Below are positions 1 through 9,046 of a stretch of 64,000 bases of DNA, piece after piece. A model generated the notes under the pieces. It did not search any database and was not told where the DNA came from. It saw only the letters and a program-made list of their open reading frames with translations. Position numbers and translations under genes: made by a program. The DNA comes from Myceligenerans salitolerans. Lineage in GTDB: Bacteria; Actinomycetota; Actinomycetes; Actinomycetales; Cellulomonadaceae. The stretch lies in assembly GCF_017349295.1 (NCBI RefSeq), contig NZ_JAFMPK010000028.1, positions 1 through 64,000 on the forward strand. The letters are read 5' to 3'. The number at the start of each line of letters is the position of its first letter. Within the stretch, counting starts at the first letter, position 1.

Positions 1-621
1 CGTCTCGGGCGCGCGGGGGTGGTTCCTGTTGTTGTTGTCGATGATGTCGGGCAGGGGCTTGGTGTGGCGGGGGCGTTGGATGAGGGTGGTTTGCCGGTGG
101 CTGAGGTTACTTTTCGTAGGGCTGGTGCGGGGGCTGTCATCGAGGCGATCGTTGACCGGCATCCGGGCATGTTGGTGGGTGCTGGGACGGTGGTGGATGC
201 GCGTCAGGTGGACGAGGCGGTGGCGGCTGGTGCTTCGTTCGTGGTGTCGCCGGGGTTGAGTGTGTCGGTGGTCCGTGCGGCGCAGGAGGCGGGTGTGCCG
301 GTTGTGCCGGGTGTGGCCACGGCGTCGGAGGTGATGGCCGCGCTGGAGCTTGGTATCTCGACCGTCAAGTTGTTCCCGGCCGGTGTCGTGGGTGGGCCTG
401 CCGTGATCAAGGCGCTGTCGGGGCCGTTCGGGCAGGTGCGGTTCGTGCCGACCGGTGGGGTGGGTGCCGGGAACCTGCCGGACTACCTCGGTCTGCCGTC
501 GGTGCTGGCGGTGGGTGGGTCGTGGATGGTGGACAGGGGCTTGGTGGTGGCGGGTGATTTCGCGGAGATCACTCGTCGTACGGCGCGGGCTGTGTCGATC
601 GTGGCGGGGTCGCGTGCCTGA
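1..621 (+). CDS. eda: KDPG/KHG aldolase (5' end outside window)
   Basis: Class I aldolase that cleaves 2-keto-3-deoxy-6-phosphogluconate to pyruvate and glyceraldehyde 3-phosphate. Seen: the E-V-T-F-R motif with the catalytic Glu, the Schiff-base Lys in TVKLFPAG, and the phosphate loop VPTGGVG. A GTG lies at 19, but the frame is open to base 1 and the protein begins abruptly at the first beta strand (VVPVVVVDD), so a few N-terminal residues probably lie upstream. From base 1 there are 206 codons; the family is about 205-215. The kinase for its substrate follows 108 bases downstream. Codons end in G or T far more than elsewhere in the window. Confidence 0.93.
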   Translation, partial: RLGRAGVVPVVVVDDVGQGLGVAGALDEGGLPVAEVTFRRAGAGAVIEAIVDRHPGMLVGAGTVVDARQVDEAVAAGASFVVSPGLSVSVVRAAQEAGVPVVPGVATASEVMAALELGISTVKLFPAGVVGGPAVIKALSGPFGQVRFVPTGGVGAGNLPDYLGLPSVLAVGGSWMVDRGLVVAGDFAEITRRTARAVSIVAGSRA

Positions 622-729
622 GGTGTCGTGCCTGTGTCCTGTTGCTCCTGGCGTGCCTGTGCCTGGCGTGTCTGGTGTGTCTGGCGGTGTCCGGTGGCCT
701 TGGTGGCCTTGTTCTCGTGAAGGAGTTCG

Positions 730-1836
730 ATGATGAATGCTTCGTTGTCTGTCCGTCCCGCGGCCGAGTGCCGGTATGACGTTGTCGCGCTCGGGGAGGT
801 CATGCTTCGTCTGGATCCGGGTGAGCGGCGTGTGCGTAACGCGCGCCGGTTCGATGTGTGGGAGGGGGGTGGTGAGTACAACGTGGCTCGGGGGTTGCGG
901 CGGTGTTTCGGGTTGCGGGGCGCGATCGTGACGGCGTTGGCGGACAACGATGTGGGCCGGCTGGTGGAGGATCTGATGCTGGGGGGCGGGTTGGACACGT
1001 CGTGGGTGCGGTGGCGGGAGTTCGACGGGATCGGGCGGCGGGTGCGTAACGGGTTGAACTTCACCGAGCGGGGGTTCGGGGTGCGTGGGGCGTTGGGGGT
1101 GAGTGACCGGGGGCATACCGCGGTCTCGCAGATGCGGCCGGAGGATGTGGACTGGGAGGCGTTGTTCTCCTCGGGGGTGCGGTGGCTGCACACGGGTGGG
1201 ATCTTCGCGGCGTTGTCGGAGTCGGCCGCGGATGTGGCCGAGGCGGCGATGGCGGCCGCCCGCCGCCACGGCACGGTCGTGTCCTATGACCTGAACTATC
1301 GGCCTTCGTTGTGGAAGGGGATCGGTGGGGTGGCCCGGGCGCGGGAGGTCAACCGCAGGCTGGCGCGGCATGTGGATGTGATGATCGGGAACGAGGAGGA
1401 CTTCACGGCCTGTCTCGGGTTCGAGGTGGAGGGCGTGTCGCAGGATCTGACGGATCTGGACACGGGCGCGTTCCGGGCCATGATCGAGCGGGCCTCGGGC
1501 GAGTACGACAACTTCCAGGTCGTGGCGACCACGTTGCGGGGGGTGCGGACCGCGACGGTGAACGACTGGGGTGCGATCGCGTGGTCGCGTCTCGAGGGGT
1601 TCGCCGAGGCGACCCACCGGCCGGGTCTGGAGATCTTCGACCGGGTGGGTGGGGGTGACTCGTTCGCCTCGGGGCTGGCGTACGGGCTGATGGAACTGGA
1701 CACCCTGGAACAGGCCGTCCAGTACGGCGCCGCGCACGGCGCCCTGGCCATGACCACTCCCGGAGACACCACCACCGCCACCCTGCCCGAAGTCACCAAA
1801 CTCGCCCGCGGCGGCAGCGCCCGCGTCGACCGCTGA
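730..1836 (+). CDS. kdgK: 2-dehydro-3-deoxygluconokinase, PfkB family
   Basis: Phosphorylates 2-keto-3-deoxygluconate to KDPG, the substrate of the aldolase just upstream, so the two form a sugar-acid catabolic pair. Ribokinase fold: N-terminal substrate lid with EGGGEYNVARGL, the strand DLNYRPSLW, and the PfkB signature DRVGGGDSFASG with the catalytic Asp and anion hole near residue 305. 368 aa, slightly long for the family (about 310-350). Two ATGs stand in tandem at 730 and 733 after AAGGAG; either may be used. Codon choice is G/T-ending up to about 1650 and then becomes C-ending to the stop. KDG specificity is inferred from the neighbour; another keto-sugar is possible. Confidence 0.88.
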   Translation: MMNASLSVRPAAECRYDVVALGEVMLRLDPGERRVRNARRFDVWEGGGEYNVARGLRRCFGLRGAIVTALADNDVGRLVEDLMLGGGLDTSWVRWREFDGIGRRVRNGLNFTERGFGVRGALGVSDRGHTAVSQMRPEDVDWEALFSSGVRWLHTGGIFAALSESAADVAEAAMAAARRHGTVVSYDLNYRPSLWKGIGGVARAREVNRRLARHVDVMIGNEEDFTACLGFEVEGVSQDLTDLDTGAFRAMIERASGEYDNFQVVATTLRGVRTATVNDWGAIAWSRLEGFAEATHRPGLEIFDRVGGGDSFASGLAYGLMELDTLEQAVQYGAAHGALAMTTPGDTTTATLPEVTKLARGGSARVDR

Positions 1837-1873
1837 CGCCGACGGCGAGCCGCGGAGGCTGTGTCGGCAGGTT

Positions 1874-1951
1874 GTCGAGCGGTCGGTCCTTTGTCAATGC
1901 GGTCGGTCCCTCAGGGAGCCGACCGCATTGACAAAGGACCGACCACTCGAC
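1874..1951. terminator. 33-bp inverted repeat between convergent genes
   Basis: Arms 1874-1906 and 1919-1951 are complementary over 33 bp with one mismatch (C1880/A1945, which becomes a G-U pair in the minus-strand RNA), around a 12-base loop that itself contains TCCC/GGGA. Each arm holds the decamer CGGTCGGTCC in direct repeat. It lies 37 bases after the kdgK stop and 27 bases after the stop of the opposing gene, so a two-way terminator is the simplest reading. There is no T tract on either side. The length and near perfection exceed the window's other terminators. Confidence 0.6.
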
Positions 1952-1977
1952 GTCGGACCCGACGCCGCCGCCGGTGG

Positions 1978-3072
1978 TCAGCCCGAGCCGTTGAGATGGA
2001 CCAGCACGACCACCGCGGCCACCACCGCCAGCGCCGCCGCCACCGCGCCGGCGATCTTCCACGCCGACCACGGACGCTCGCCGATGACCTCGCTGGTGCG
2101 GGCATTGATCAGGACCTGGTACGCCTTGCCGCCGTACAGGTACGTCGCGATCCAGACCGGCAGGAGCAGCAGCTTGAACGTGACGGCGGAGTACCGCGTG
2201 TCCATGTGGTGCACACGCTGCTCGTCGCCGCCGATGTCCTGCTCGCAGTCGCCGGTGATCACGCGTGCCATCTTCTGCTTCGCGACCTCGAGCCCGGCTC
2301 CGGGCTCGACGTCGTACCGCAGCGTCTCGTGCCCGGCGAGGAAGTCCGGCCGGTACGGCTCGGCGTCGGCGAGCGGCCACGGATCGAGCTTGGCCAGATG
2401 CTGCGGCATGACGCGGCCGGTCCCGGCGATCAGGACGTCGTCGAAGAACCGCGCGACCCGACCGCTCGCGTGGTACCAGCGGGTGCGGCGTTCCTGCCGG
2501 GTGGTGGTGCGGCCCTCCGAGTCCGTGCTCGTCACGGTCTCCCAGTAGTGCTCGCCGCGCTGGCCGGCGTAGTCGGTGGTGGTCTGTGCGTCGTAGGTCC
2601 AGTGGGGGAGGTACACGCTGTGCGCCCGCTCGACGGCGGTCACCTTCTTCAGGGCCGACGGCGCGAACCAGCGCGTGCGTGCCCAGCGTCGCAGCGCCGT
2701 CGTCATCGACGGGCGGTCCACGGCGAACGGCAGGACCGCCTCGGGTGTGACGAGGCCCAGGCCCTCGACCTCCGCGACCATCGCCGACCCGCAGAACCCG
2801 CAGTCCTGTGACAGCTTGTCACTCGTCGTGACCGCACCGCAGGTGCCGCACTCGTAGTCGTGGGAGTCGGGCGGGAGCTCGCGGTCCGACGCCAGAAGTG
2901 TCGCGAAGTCGTGCTCGCGCACGACGCGGTCCGTGGTCGCGACCTCTTGCGTGTGCCCGCAGTAGGGGCAGGTCAGCGCGCCCGTCCCCGCCGCATACCG
3001 GACACTCGCCCCGCACTGTGCGCACGGGTAGTCCCGGTGGGCCGGCGCGGACGGGTTCGTGGTCTCCGTCAT
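1978..3072 (-). CDS. Zinc-ribbon membrane protein paired with SPFH protein
   Basis: 364 aa, start ATG at 3072 (a longer open frame upstream is arginine-rich shadow). The N-terminus carries two zinc ribbons: CAQC...CPYC near residues 17-38 and CGTC...CGFC near 73-95. The middle is a soluble domain with many aromatic residues. The C-terminus has a hydrophobic stretch (FKLLLLPVWIATYLY) and a final transmembrane helix rich in Ala/Val ending six residues from the C-terminus. It begins 14 bases after the SPFH gene and is surely co-transcribed. Paired SPFH and TFIIB-type zinc-ribbon proteins recur in actinobacteria; the role of the pair is not known to me. Confidence 0.75.
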   Translation of the reverse strand: MTETTNPSAPAHRDYPCAQCGASVRYAAGTGALTCPYCGHTQEVATTDRVVREHDFATLLASDRELPPDSHDYECGTCGAVTTSDKLSQDCGFCGSAMVAEVEGLGLVTPEAVLPFAVDRPSMTTALRRWARTRWFAPSALKKVTAVERAHSVYLPHWTYDAQTTTDYAGQRGEHYWETVTSTDSEGRTTTRQERRTRWYHASGRVARFFDDVLIAGTGRVMPQHLAKLDPWPLADAEPYRPDFLAGHETLRYDVEPGAGLEVAKQKMARVITGDCEQDIGGDEQRVHHMDTRYSAVTFKLLLLPVWIATYLYGGKAYQVLINARTSEVIGERPWSAWKIAGAVAAALAVVAAVVVLVHLNGSG

Positions 3073-3086
3073 GTCCGCCCGCGCCC

Positions 3087-4202
3087 TCAGCTCTGCTCCG
3101 GCAGCGGCGGGGGCGTGGCGCGCAGGTGCCGTGCGACGTCGGGCACGTCCGACGCCGGCACCCAGCCCGGCATGCCGTCCCGCCACACGAGAGTGCCGGG
3201 CGTGAGCGTGCCGGAGGATGCCTGGGCTGCCAGGCCGGCGTCGTCGAACGGGCCGGTCTGGTGGCCGTTCGAGCCGAGGAACCACTGGGTGCCCCCGGGC
3301 AGGGGTGGCGGGGTGCCGGGCCGCACGGGAGCGGGCTGTGCGGCGGGCGCCGTCGCGCCGGTGACGATGCTCCCGGTGGCCTGCCCCAGTCCCATGCCGA
3401 CGACGGCCGCGGCGCCACCACCCGGGTTCTCGGCCGCGGCCTCGAGGGCCTCGGCGGCCTGGAACTTCGTGTACCGGTCGAGGTCGCCGACGATCCCCAT
3501 CGAGGTGCGCTTGTCGAGCTTCTCCTCGACCTCGGGCGGCAGCGAGATGTTCTCGATGACGAACCTGGGGACCGAGATGCCGAGCTCCGGTCCGAGCTCG
3601 CCGGACAGCGTGGCGGCGAGCCGGTCGCCGAGCTCACCCTGGTGGGCCGCGAGATCCAGGACGGGGACGCCCGCGGTCGCCAGGGCGGTGCCGAGGCGGC
3701 TGACGACGTTCTGCCGCAGGTACTCGTGCACCTCGTCGGTGCGGAACTGCGGGTCGGTACCGACGAGTTCGCGCAGCAGGAGCGCCGGATCCGTCACTCG
3801 GGCGGTGAACGCGCCGAACGCACGCAGCCGCACGGCGCCGAACTCTGCGTCGCGCACGATCACCGGGTTCTTGGTGCCCCACTTGAGGTCCGTGAACTGC
3901 CGCGTGCTGACGAAGTACACCTCGGCCTTGAACGGCGACTCGAACCCGTGCCTCCAGCCCTTGAGGGTGCTGAGGATCGGCAGGTTCGCGGTCTGCAGCG
4001 TGTACATCCCGGGACCGAAGACGTCGGCGATCTGCCCCTCGTTGACGAACACCGCGGTCTGGGACTCCCGCACCGTGAGCCGTGCCCCGTTCTTGATCTC
4101 GTTGTCGTGGCGCGGGAAGCGCCACACGATGGTGTCGCGCGAGTCGTCGGTCCATTCGACGATGTCGATGAACTCGTCCTTGAATCTGTCCAGCAGGGAC
4201 AT
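3087..4202 (-). CDS. SPFH-domain protein with C-terminal GYF_2 domain
   Basis: 371 aa, start ATG at 4202 with GAGAGGA about 9 bases upstream; the 41 codons before it are not supported by a ribosome site. The first ~250 residues match the SPFH (stomatin/prohibitin-like) class of virion-core-like proteins: MSLLDRFKDEFIDIVEW, then the SPFH core and a coiled region (EEKLDKRTSMG). A Gly/Pro linker leads to a GYF_2-type module around residues 303-355 (WFLGSNGHQTGPF...GTLVWRDGMPGW), a protein-protein interaction fold. Probably membrane-scaffold related; partner of the zinc-ribbon gene immediately downstream. Confidence 0.82.
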   Translation of the reverse strand: MSLLDRFKDEFIDIVEWTDDSRDTIVWRFPRHDNEIKNGARLTVRESQTAVFVNEGQIADVFGPGMYTLQTANLPILSTLKGWRHGFESPFKAEVYFVSTRQFTDLKWGTKNPVIVRDAEFGAVRLRAFGAFTARVTDPALLLRELVGTDPQFRTDEVHEYLRQNVVSRLGTALATAGVPVLDLAAHQGELGDRLAATLSGELGPELGISVPRFVIENISLPPEVEEKLDKRTSMGIVGDLDRYTKFQAAEALEAAAENPGGGAAAVVGMGLGQATGSIVTGATAPAAQPAPVRPGTPPPLPGGTQWFLGSNGHQTGPFDDAGLAAQASSGTLTPGTLVWRDGMPGWVPASDVPDVARHLRATPPPLPEQS

Positions 4203-4311
4203 CCGGGTGTTCCTCTCTGCACCGGGGTGGGCCGCCGCCCATCCAAGCGACACTTGCCGACCGCTGCAAGGAAATGAACCCGTGACCGCTCCGGTGGGCG
4301 CGGGGGAGCCC

Positions 4312-4337
4312 GGAACAATCGGCACACCCGGGTCGTT
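4312..4337 (+). promoter_or_regulatory. SigR-like promoter upstream of the helR remnant
   Basis: GGAAC at 4312-4316 and GTT at 4335-4337 are separated by exactly 18 bases, matching the published SigR/SigH pattern GGGAAY-N18-GTT except that the base before GGAAC is C. The transcript would start near 4345, giving a leader of about 20 nt with GAGGAG before the GTG at 4367. The same spacing occurs at the sigR promoter in this window. Assignment is by pattern only. Confidence 0.5.
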
Positions 4338-4366
4338 GTGTCCAGGCCGCCGACCAGAGGAGACCC

Positions 4367-6380
4367 GTGCCCCGGACCGCCGCGCCGCACGATGCCCGGA
4401 CCGCCCAGACCGCCGTCGAACAGGAACGCGTCAGCGGCATGTACGCGCTGCTCGACGAGCAGGCCGTGACAGCCGGACGGGAACTGGCCCGCGTTCTGCG
4501 CGAGCGCCCGTCCGGCGCCGCCGAGGCCGCCGAGCGCGAGATCACGGCGTCCCGGCTGCGTGCCCGCATCCATGCGCTCGAGTCCGCCGCCCATGCCCTG
4601 TGCTTCGGCCGGATCGACCGCGCGGACGGCACGTGGGTGCACGTGGGGCGTATCGGCCTGCGGTCCGGTGCCTCCGACGAGCCGCTCCTGGTCGACTGGC
4701 GGGCCGATGCCGCCCGGCCTTTCTACGCCGCCACCGCGCTCGCTCCCGAAGGGCTGCGCCGGCGCCGTCATCTCAGGACCGACGGCCGCACCGTGACCGA
4801 GGTGAGCGACGAGATCCTGGACGGCTCCGAGCCCGGCCCCGACGACGTCGTCGGCGACGGGCCACTCGTCGAGGCGCTCACCGCCCGCCGCACCGGGCAC
4901 ATGCGTGCCGCGGTGTCCACGTTGCAGTCCGAGCAGGACCGGGTCGTGCGGTCGCCGCACCGGGGCGTCACCGTGGTGCAGGGCGGTCCCGGCACGGGCA
5001 AGACCGTGGTCGCCCTGCACCGAGCCGCCTATGTGCTCTACGCGCACGAGCGCGCGGCGGCGGAAGGCGTGCTGGTCCTCGGTTCCCGCGTCCGACGAGG
5101 ACGCACGCGCCAAGGGCGAGGCCCGGATGGCCGTCGCGCTGGCCGAGGCGGTCCGACGGCGGCAGGCTCCCGGCGGGCCTCTGCGCACCCCGGGAGACCT
5201 GCCCGACCTCCCCGCCGGCGAGGTCGCGGCGGCCCGGGCTCGCGCCGTCGGCGACGGCTCGGCGCACAACCCGGCACGCGAGGTGTTCAAGGAACATGTG
5301 GTGGACGCGCTCACCGACGCCCTCGAACGTGAGGCGGTGACGGCCCTGGAACGTGTCGACCGTGAGGTCGCCGAGTCCATGGGCCGCGATGTCGCGTCGC
5401 TGGACCGGTCCGTGGCGGCCGATCTGACGAACCTCGGGTACGACGGCGCCGTCGGTGACGCCCATGACGAGTTCGACCCGGATACGGTGCGCGCCGAACT
5501 CGCCGCGGACCGCGGTCTCGACCGTGCGGTGGACACGTTGTGGCCGCGGCTGGACGCCGAAGACCTGGTTCGGGAGGTGCTTGCGGCGGGCCGGGCGCAC
5601 GGTACGGGAGCGGCTCCGGGGCGCGCCTGGCGGCCGGACCCGGGGACGGGCGGGTGGACGGACGCGGACGTGCCGTTGCTCGACGAGGCGTCGGCGCTCG
5701 TCGACGGACCACCGGAGCGGACGTTCGGGCACGTCGTGGTGGACGAGGCGCAGGAGCTCACGCCCATGCAGTGGCGAATGGTGGCACGCCGCTGCCCGTC
5801 GCGGTCGATGACCGTGGTGGGCGACTTCGCCCAGGCCGGTCAGGTCTCGACGGTGCGGAGCTGGGACGAGGCTCTGACGGGGATCGCCGACGGCCGCACG
5901 CAGACCTGGACGCTCACGGTCTCCTACCGGACCACGGCCGAGATCCTCGGGGCGACGCGGGGTTTGCTCGCGCGCATCGCGCCCGACCAGGAGCTGAGCA
6001 CCGCGGTGCGACACGGTGCGGCGCCGCGCACGCTGCTCCTGCCCGGGGGGCCCGGGCCCGTCGCGGCCGGTGATGCCGTCGTGGCCGCGGACGTGGCCCG
6101 CGTCGTGTCCGACGAGACCACGGCTCACCCCGGCGCGCAGGTCGCCGTGATCTGCGCCGAGCGGCGTGTCGCCGGTCTGGCGCGCGCCGTGGGGGAGGAG
6201 GCGCAGGTGCTTCCGGCGTCGGCGGTGCGCGGGCTGGAGTTCGACGCGGTGGTCGTCGTGGCACCCGATGAGATCGTCGCGGCCCGGCCCGGCGGGGAGC
6301 GCGATCTGTACGTCGCGCTGACCCGCCCGACGCACCGGCTGGTCGTGGCCGAGAAGTCCGGTGAACGGGCGGCTTGGTAA
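4367..6380 (+). pseudogene. helR: HelR/HelD-type RNA polymerase-recycling ATPase, frameshifted
   Basis: UvrD-like superfamily 1 ATPase that removes stalled RNA polymerase; actinobacterial HelR members confer rifamycin tolerance. The first part reads from GTG 4367 (GAGGAG before it) through the FGRID, RIGL and LLVDWRADAARPFY motifs to Walker A QGGPGTGKTVVALHR and stays homologous to about GVLVLGS near 5080. Homology resumes in the next frame at SDEDARAKGEARMAVAL near 5092 and runs to the stop at 6380, with Walker B VVVDEAQELTPMQW and the C-terminal LYVALTRPT. The stretch between (family members have roughly 40 residues with F-L-x-Y and VVLAT-type motifs) is missing and the frame shifts. A real deletion or an assembly error would look the same. 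Confidence 0.8.
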
Positions 6381-6582
6381 ATGCATTTCACGAGGTCAGC
6401 GCCCATTTTCACGACTGTGATGGGCGGCTTTCCACAGATCACGGTCTGAGCGCGCGAGGGTGCTCCGGCCGCCCTAGTCTCAGGGAGTCGGCTCACCTCC
6501 TGGCATCTCAGGGCTGTCATGTCAAGGGGGCGCGGCCAGGAACGCACCATTCGCCGTCGGTTTCGTTCTCAGGGGGAGACGA

Positions 6583-7212
6583 ATGACTTTGCAGACCGCC
6601 GTTCTGGAGCCTTCCGGTACCGAGACGCCATCGGAATCCATCGAGGCCGGCTCCGTCGCCGGTAGCGGTCCCGCCGACGTCGTCCCGGTCAGCCGTGGCG
6701 GCACTGCCGTCGGCCGGGTGCTGAGGCGATGCGCGGCCGCGGCCACGGTCCTCGCGATCGTGACGGCCGTGCTCGTCGGCTGGGTGAGCCAGGCCCGCGC
6801 GACGACCACCGACCGCCTGGAGGTGCTCAACGCCCGGATCGACGAGCGCGTCGTCGCCGGCCGGGCCACGGCGGAGCGCCTGGCCACGGTGATCGTCGTG
6901 GCGCGCAACGTCCGGTCGAACGCCACGCACGCCGATCCCGACGCTCGCGCCACGCTCGACGCCGCGATCCGGTCCGCGGAAGGCATCGTCGGTCAGCGGG
7001 TCACGACGCAGGAGCCGGACACGGTGCCCCAGGCCGAGATGCTGGTGCAGCAGGCCGCGCTCATGGAGCAGGCGCTCGCACTGGCGACGACCGACCTGCG
7101 AGCCGCCGTCGACGAGGTCCGCGTCAGCCGGGACGGCGTCCGGCCGGCGGCGTCCGGCCCGTCGGGCGAGCAGGATGAGGCCGGCATCCTCATGGCCGTT
7201 GCACGACCGTGA
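6583..7212 (+). CDS. Hypothetical single-pass membrane protein
   Basis: 209 aa, ATG with GGGGGAGA directly upstream. After a ~45-residue cytoplasmic N-terminus there is one strong transmembrane helix (CAAAATVLAIVTAVLVGWV, near 48-66), followed by an Ala/Arg/Glu-rich extracytoplasmic domain predicted to be mostly helical (TTTDRLEVLNARIDERVVAG onward). No catalytic motif is visible. It is followed by the lipoprotein gene at 7343, 130 bases on, in the same direction. The helical outer domain may be a coiled-coil stalk; function unknown. Confidence 0.7.
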   Translation: MTLQTAVLEPSGTETPSESIEAGSVAGSGPADVVPVSRGGTAVGRVLRRCAAAATVLAIVTAVLVGWVSQARATTTDRLEVLNARIDERVVAGRATAERLATVIVVARNVRSNATHADPDARATLDAAIRSAEGIVGQRVTTQEPDTVPQAEMLVQQAALMEQALALATTDLRAAVDEVRVSRDGVRPAASGPSGEQDEAGILMAVARP

Positions 7213-7342
7213 CGCGGTAGGTGCAACGTCGTCGGAGGCCGTGACACAGACGGTGCGGGACCGAGACCGGTTCGTGCTGGTGAGGCCTCTGCCGCCGTCC
7301 GGACACCGGGCCCGCCCAGACCTCCGGACGAGAGGAAGTGTC

Positions 7343-8938
7343 ATGCACCGCACCATCCACCCCCGGACCGCTGCCGCGTTGGCCACGACGGCCGTCGTCG
7401 CCGTGGTCCTGACAGCTTGCGGCGGTCAGGGCGACAGCCTCGTCGACGGCGGTGCGGAAGCCGCCGACGCCCAGCTGTACTCCGAGGGCGACGTTCCGCC
7501 GCACGCCGAGCCCCTGGCGCCCGACGACCGGCGGGGCGCGCCCCCGGAGGCCCAGGAGGAGTACGACGACGCTGTCGAGCAGCCGTTCCAGGACGTCACC
7601 ACGAGCCCGCTGTCGACCTTCTCCGCCGACGTGGACACGGCGTCGTACAGCAACCTGCGCCGGCAGATCACCCAGGGGCAGGTGCCCGAGGGTGTGCGCA
7701 TCGAGGAGCTCGTCAACTACTTCGACTACGAGCACCCCGCGCCCGGGCCGGACGACGACCAGCCGTTCGCGGTGACGACACAGGTGGCCGAGGCGCCATG
7801 GGCCCCGGATCACGACCTCGCGATGATCGGCGTCCAGGCGACGGAAGCCGTACCGACGCACGAGGGCAACAACATCGTGTTCCTCCTGGACGTGTCCGGC
7901 TCGATGGACGAGCCGAACAAGCTGCCCCTGCTGGCCGAGTCCTTCTCGCTGCTCGCGTCGAAGCTGGGCCCGGACGACGTCGTCTCGATCGTCACCTACG
8001 CGGGTGACAACCGGGTGCTTCTCGACTCGGTGCCGGGCTCCGAGGAGGGCGTCATCACGGACGCCCTGCGATCCCTGTCCGCGGGCGGGTCCACCGGGGG
8101 CGCCGCGGGGTTGGAGACGGCCTACGCGCTGGCCGGGAAGAACTATATCGACGGCGGCAACAACCGGGTCATCCTGGCGACGGACGGCGACTTCAACGTC
8201 GGTCCGTCGACGCCGGAGCAGCTGACGGAGCAGATCGAGGAGGCGCGTGAGTCCGGCGTCTACATCTCGGTGCTGGGCTTCGGGATGCACAACCTCAAGG
8301 ACGACACGATGGAGGCGATCGCCGACCAGGGCAACGGCAACTACGCCTACATCGACACGATCGACGAGGCGCGCAAGGTGCTCGTGGACGAGTTCGACTC
8401 GACGATGTTCGTGGTCGCCCAGGACCTGAAGGTGCAGGTGGAACTCAACCCGGCGGTGGTGTCCGAGTACCGGCTCATCGGCTACGACAACCGCCGTCTG
8501 GACGACGAGGACTTCGCCGACGACGCCGTGGACGCCGGCGACGTCGGCGCCGGCCACTCGGTGACGGCCTTCTACGAGATCGTCCCGGCTTCCGAGGGTG
8601 CCGTCGACGACGGGCTGAGGTATCAGGACGCACGGGCGACGGGCTCGGACGACTTCATGACCGTGCACGTGCGGTGGAAGGAGCCCGGGGAGTCCCGGAG
8701 CACCGAGCAGGAGTACCCGGTGGGGGCCGGCGCGTTCACGGACGTGCCGTCCACGGACTTCCGGTTCGCCGCCGCGGTCGTCGAGGCGGGCCTCGTCGCC
8801 CGTGGTTCGCAGTACGCGGCGGGTGCGAGCCTGGAGTCCGCCCGCTCCCGTGCGGCCGGGGCCCTCGGCGCGGATCCCTACGGCCTCCGTGGCGAGTTCG
8901 TGTCGCTCCTGGACCGGTACCGGGAGCTGACCGCCTGA
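7343..8938 (+). CDS. von Willebrand factor A lipoprotein, YfbK-like
   Basis: 531 aa secreted lipoprotein. The start ATG 7343 is chosen because the signal peptide begins there: HRTIHPR, a hydrophobic Ala/Val core and lipobox LTAC with Cys near residue 26. Then an acidic linker, a vWF_A N-terminal segment (FSADVDTASYSNLRR), the vWA domain with MIDAS motif DVSGSMD near residue 180 and a later ATDGDFNVG, and a C-terminal DUF3520-type domain (RFAAAVVEAGLVARGSQY). This is the YfbK domain order. It should bind a divalent metal and mediate surface protein contacts; no partner is evident in the window. Confidence 0.9.
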   Translation: MHRTIHPRTAAALATTAVVAVVLTACGGQGDSLVDGGAEAADAQLYSEGDVPPHAEPLAPDDRRGAPPEAQEEYDDAVEQPFQDVTTSPLSTFSADVDTASYSNLRRQITQGQVPEGVRIEELVNYFDYEHPAPGPDDDQPFAVTTQVAEAPWAPDHDLAMIGVQATEAVPTHEGNNIVFLLDVSGSMDEPNKLPLLAESFSLLASKLGPDDVVSIVTYAGDNRVLLDSVPGSEEGVITDALRSLSAGGSTGGAAGLETAYALAGKNYIDGGNNRVILATDGDFNVGPSTPEQLTEQIEEARESGVYISVLGFGMHNLKDDTMEAIADQGNGNYAYIDTIDEARKVLVDEFDSTMFVVAQDLKVQVELNPAVVSEYRLIGYDNRRLDDEDFADDAVDAGDVGAGHSVTAFYEIVPASEGAVDDGLRYQDARATGSDDFMTVHVRWKEPGESRSTEQEYPVGAGAFTDVPSTDFRFAAAVVEAGLVARGSQYAAGASLESARSRAAGALGADPYGLRGEFVSLLDRYRELTA

Positions 8939-9046
8939 CCGGGCCTCACCGGCGGCGCCGCGCGATCCGACGTCGTCCGCACGGCAGGGCCGCGAGGCGG
9001 TGCCCCGCGGCGGGCACCGGCTCGCGGCTCGAGTCGGACGGAGCGG

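Noticed and set aside
4253-4270. CTTGC-N8-GCAAG palindrome upstream of helR as a rifamycin-associated element
   Set aside because: Only five bases per arm and it lacks the flanking bases I recall for that element; too weak to call.
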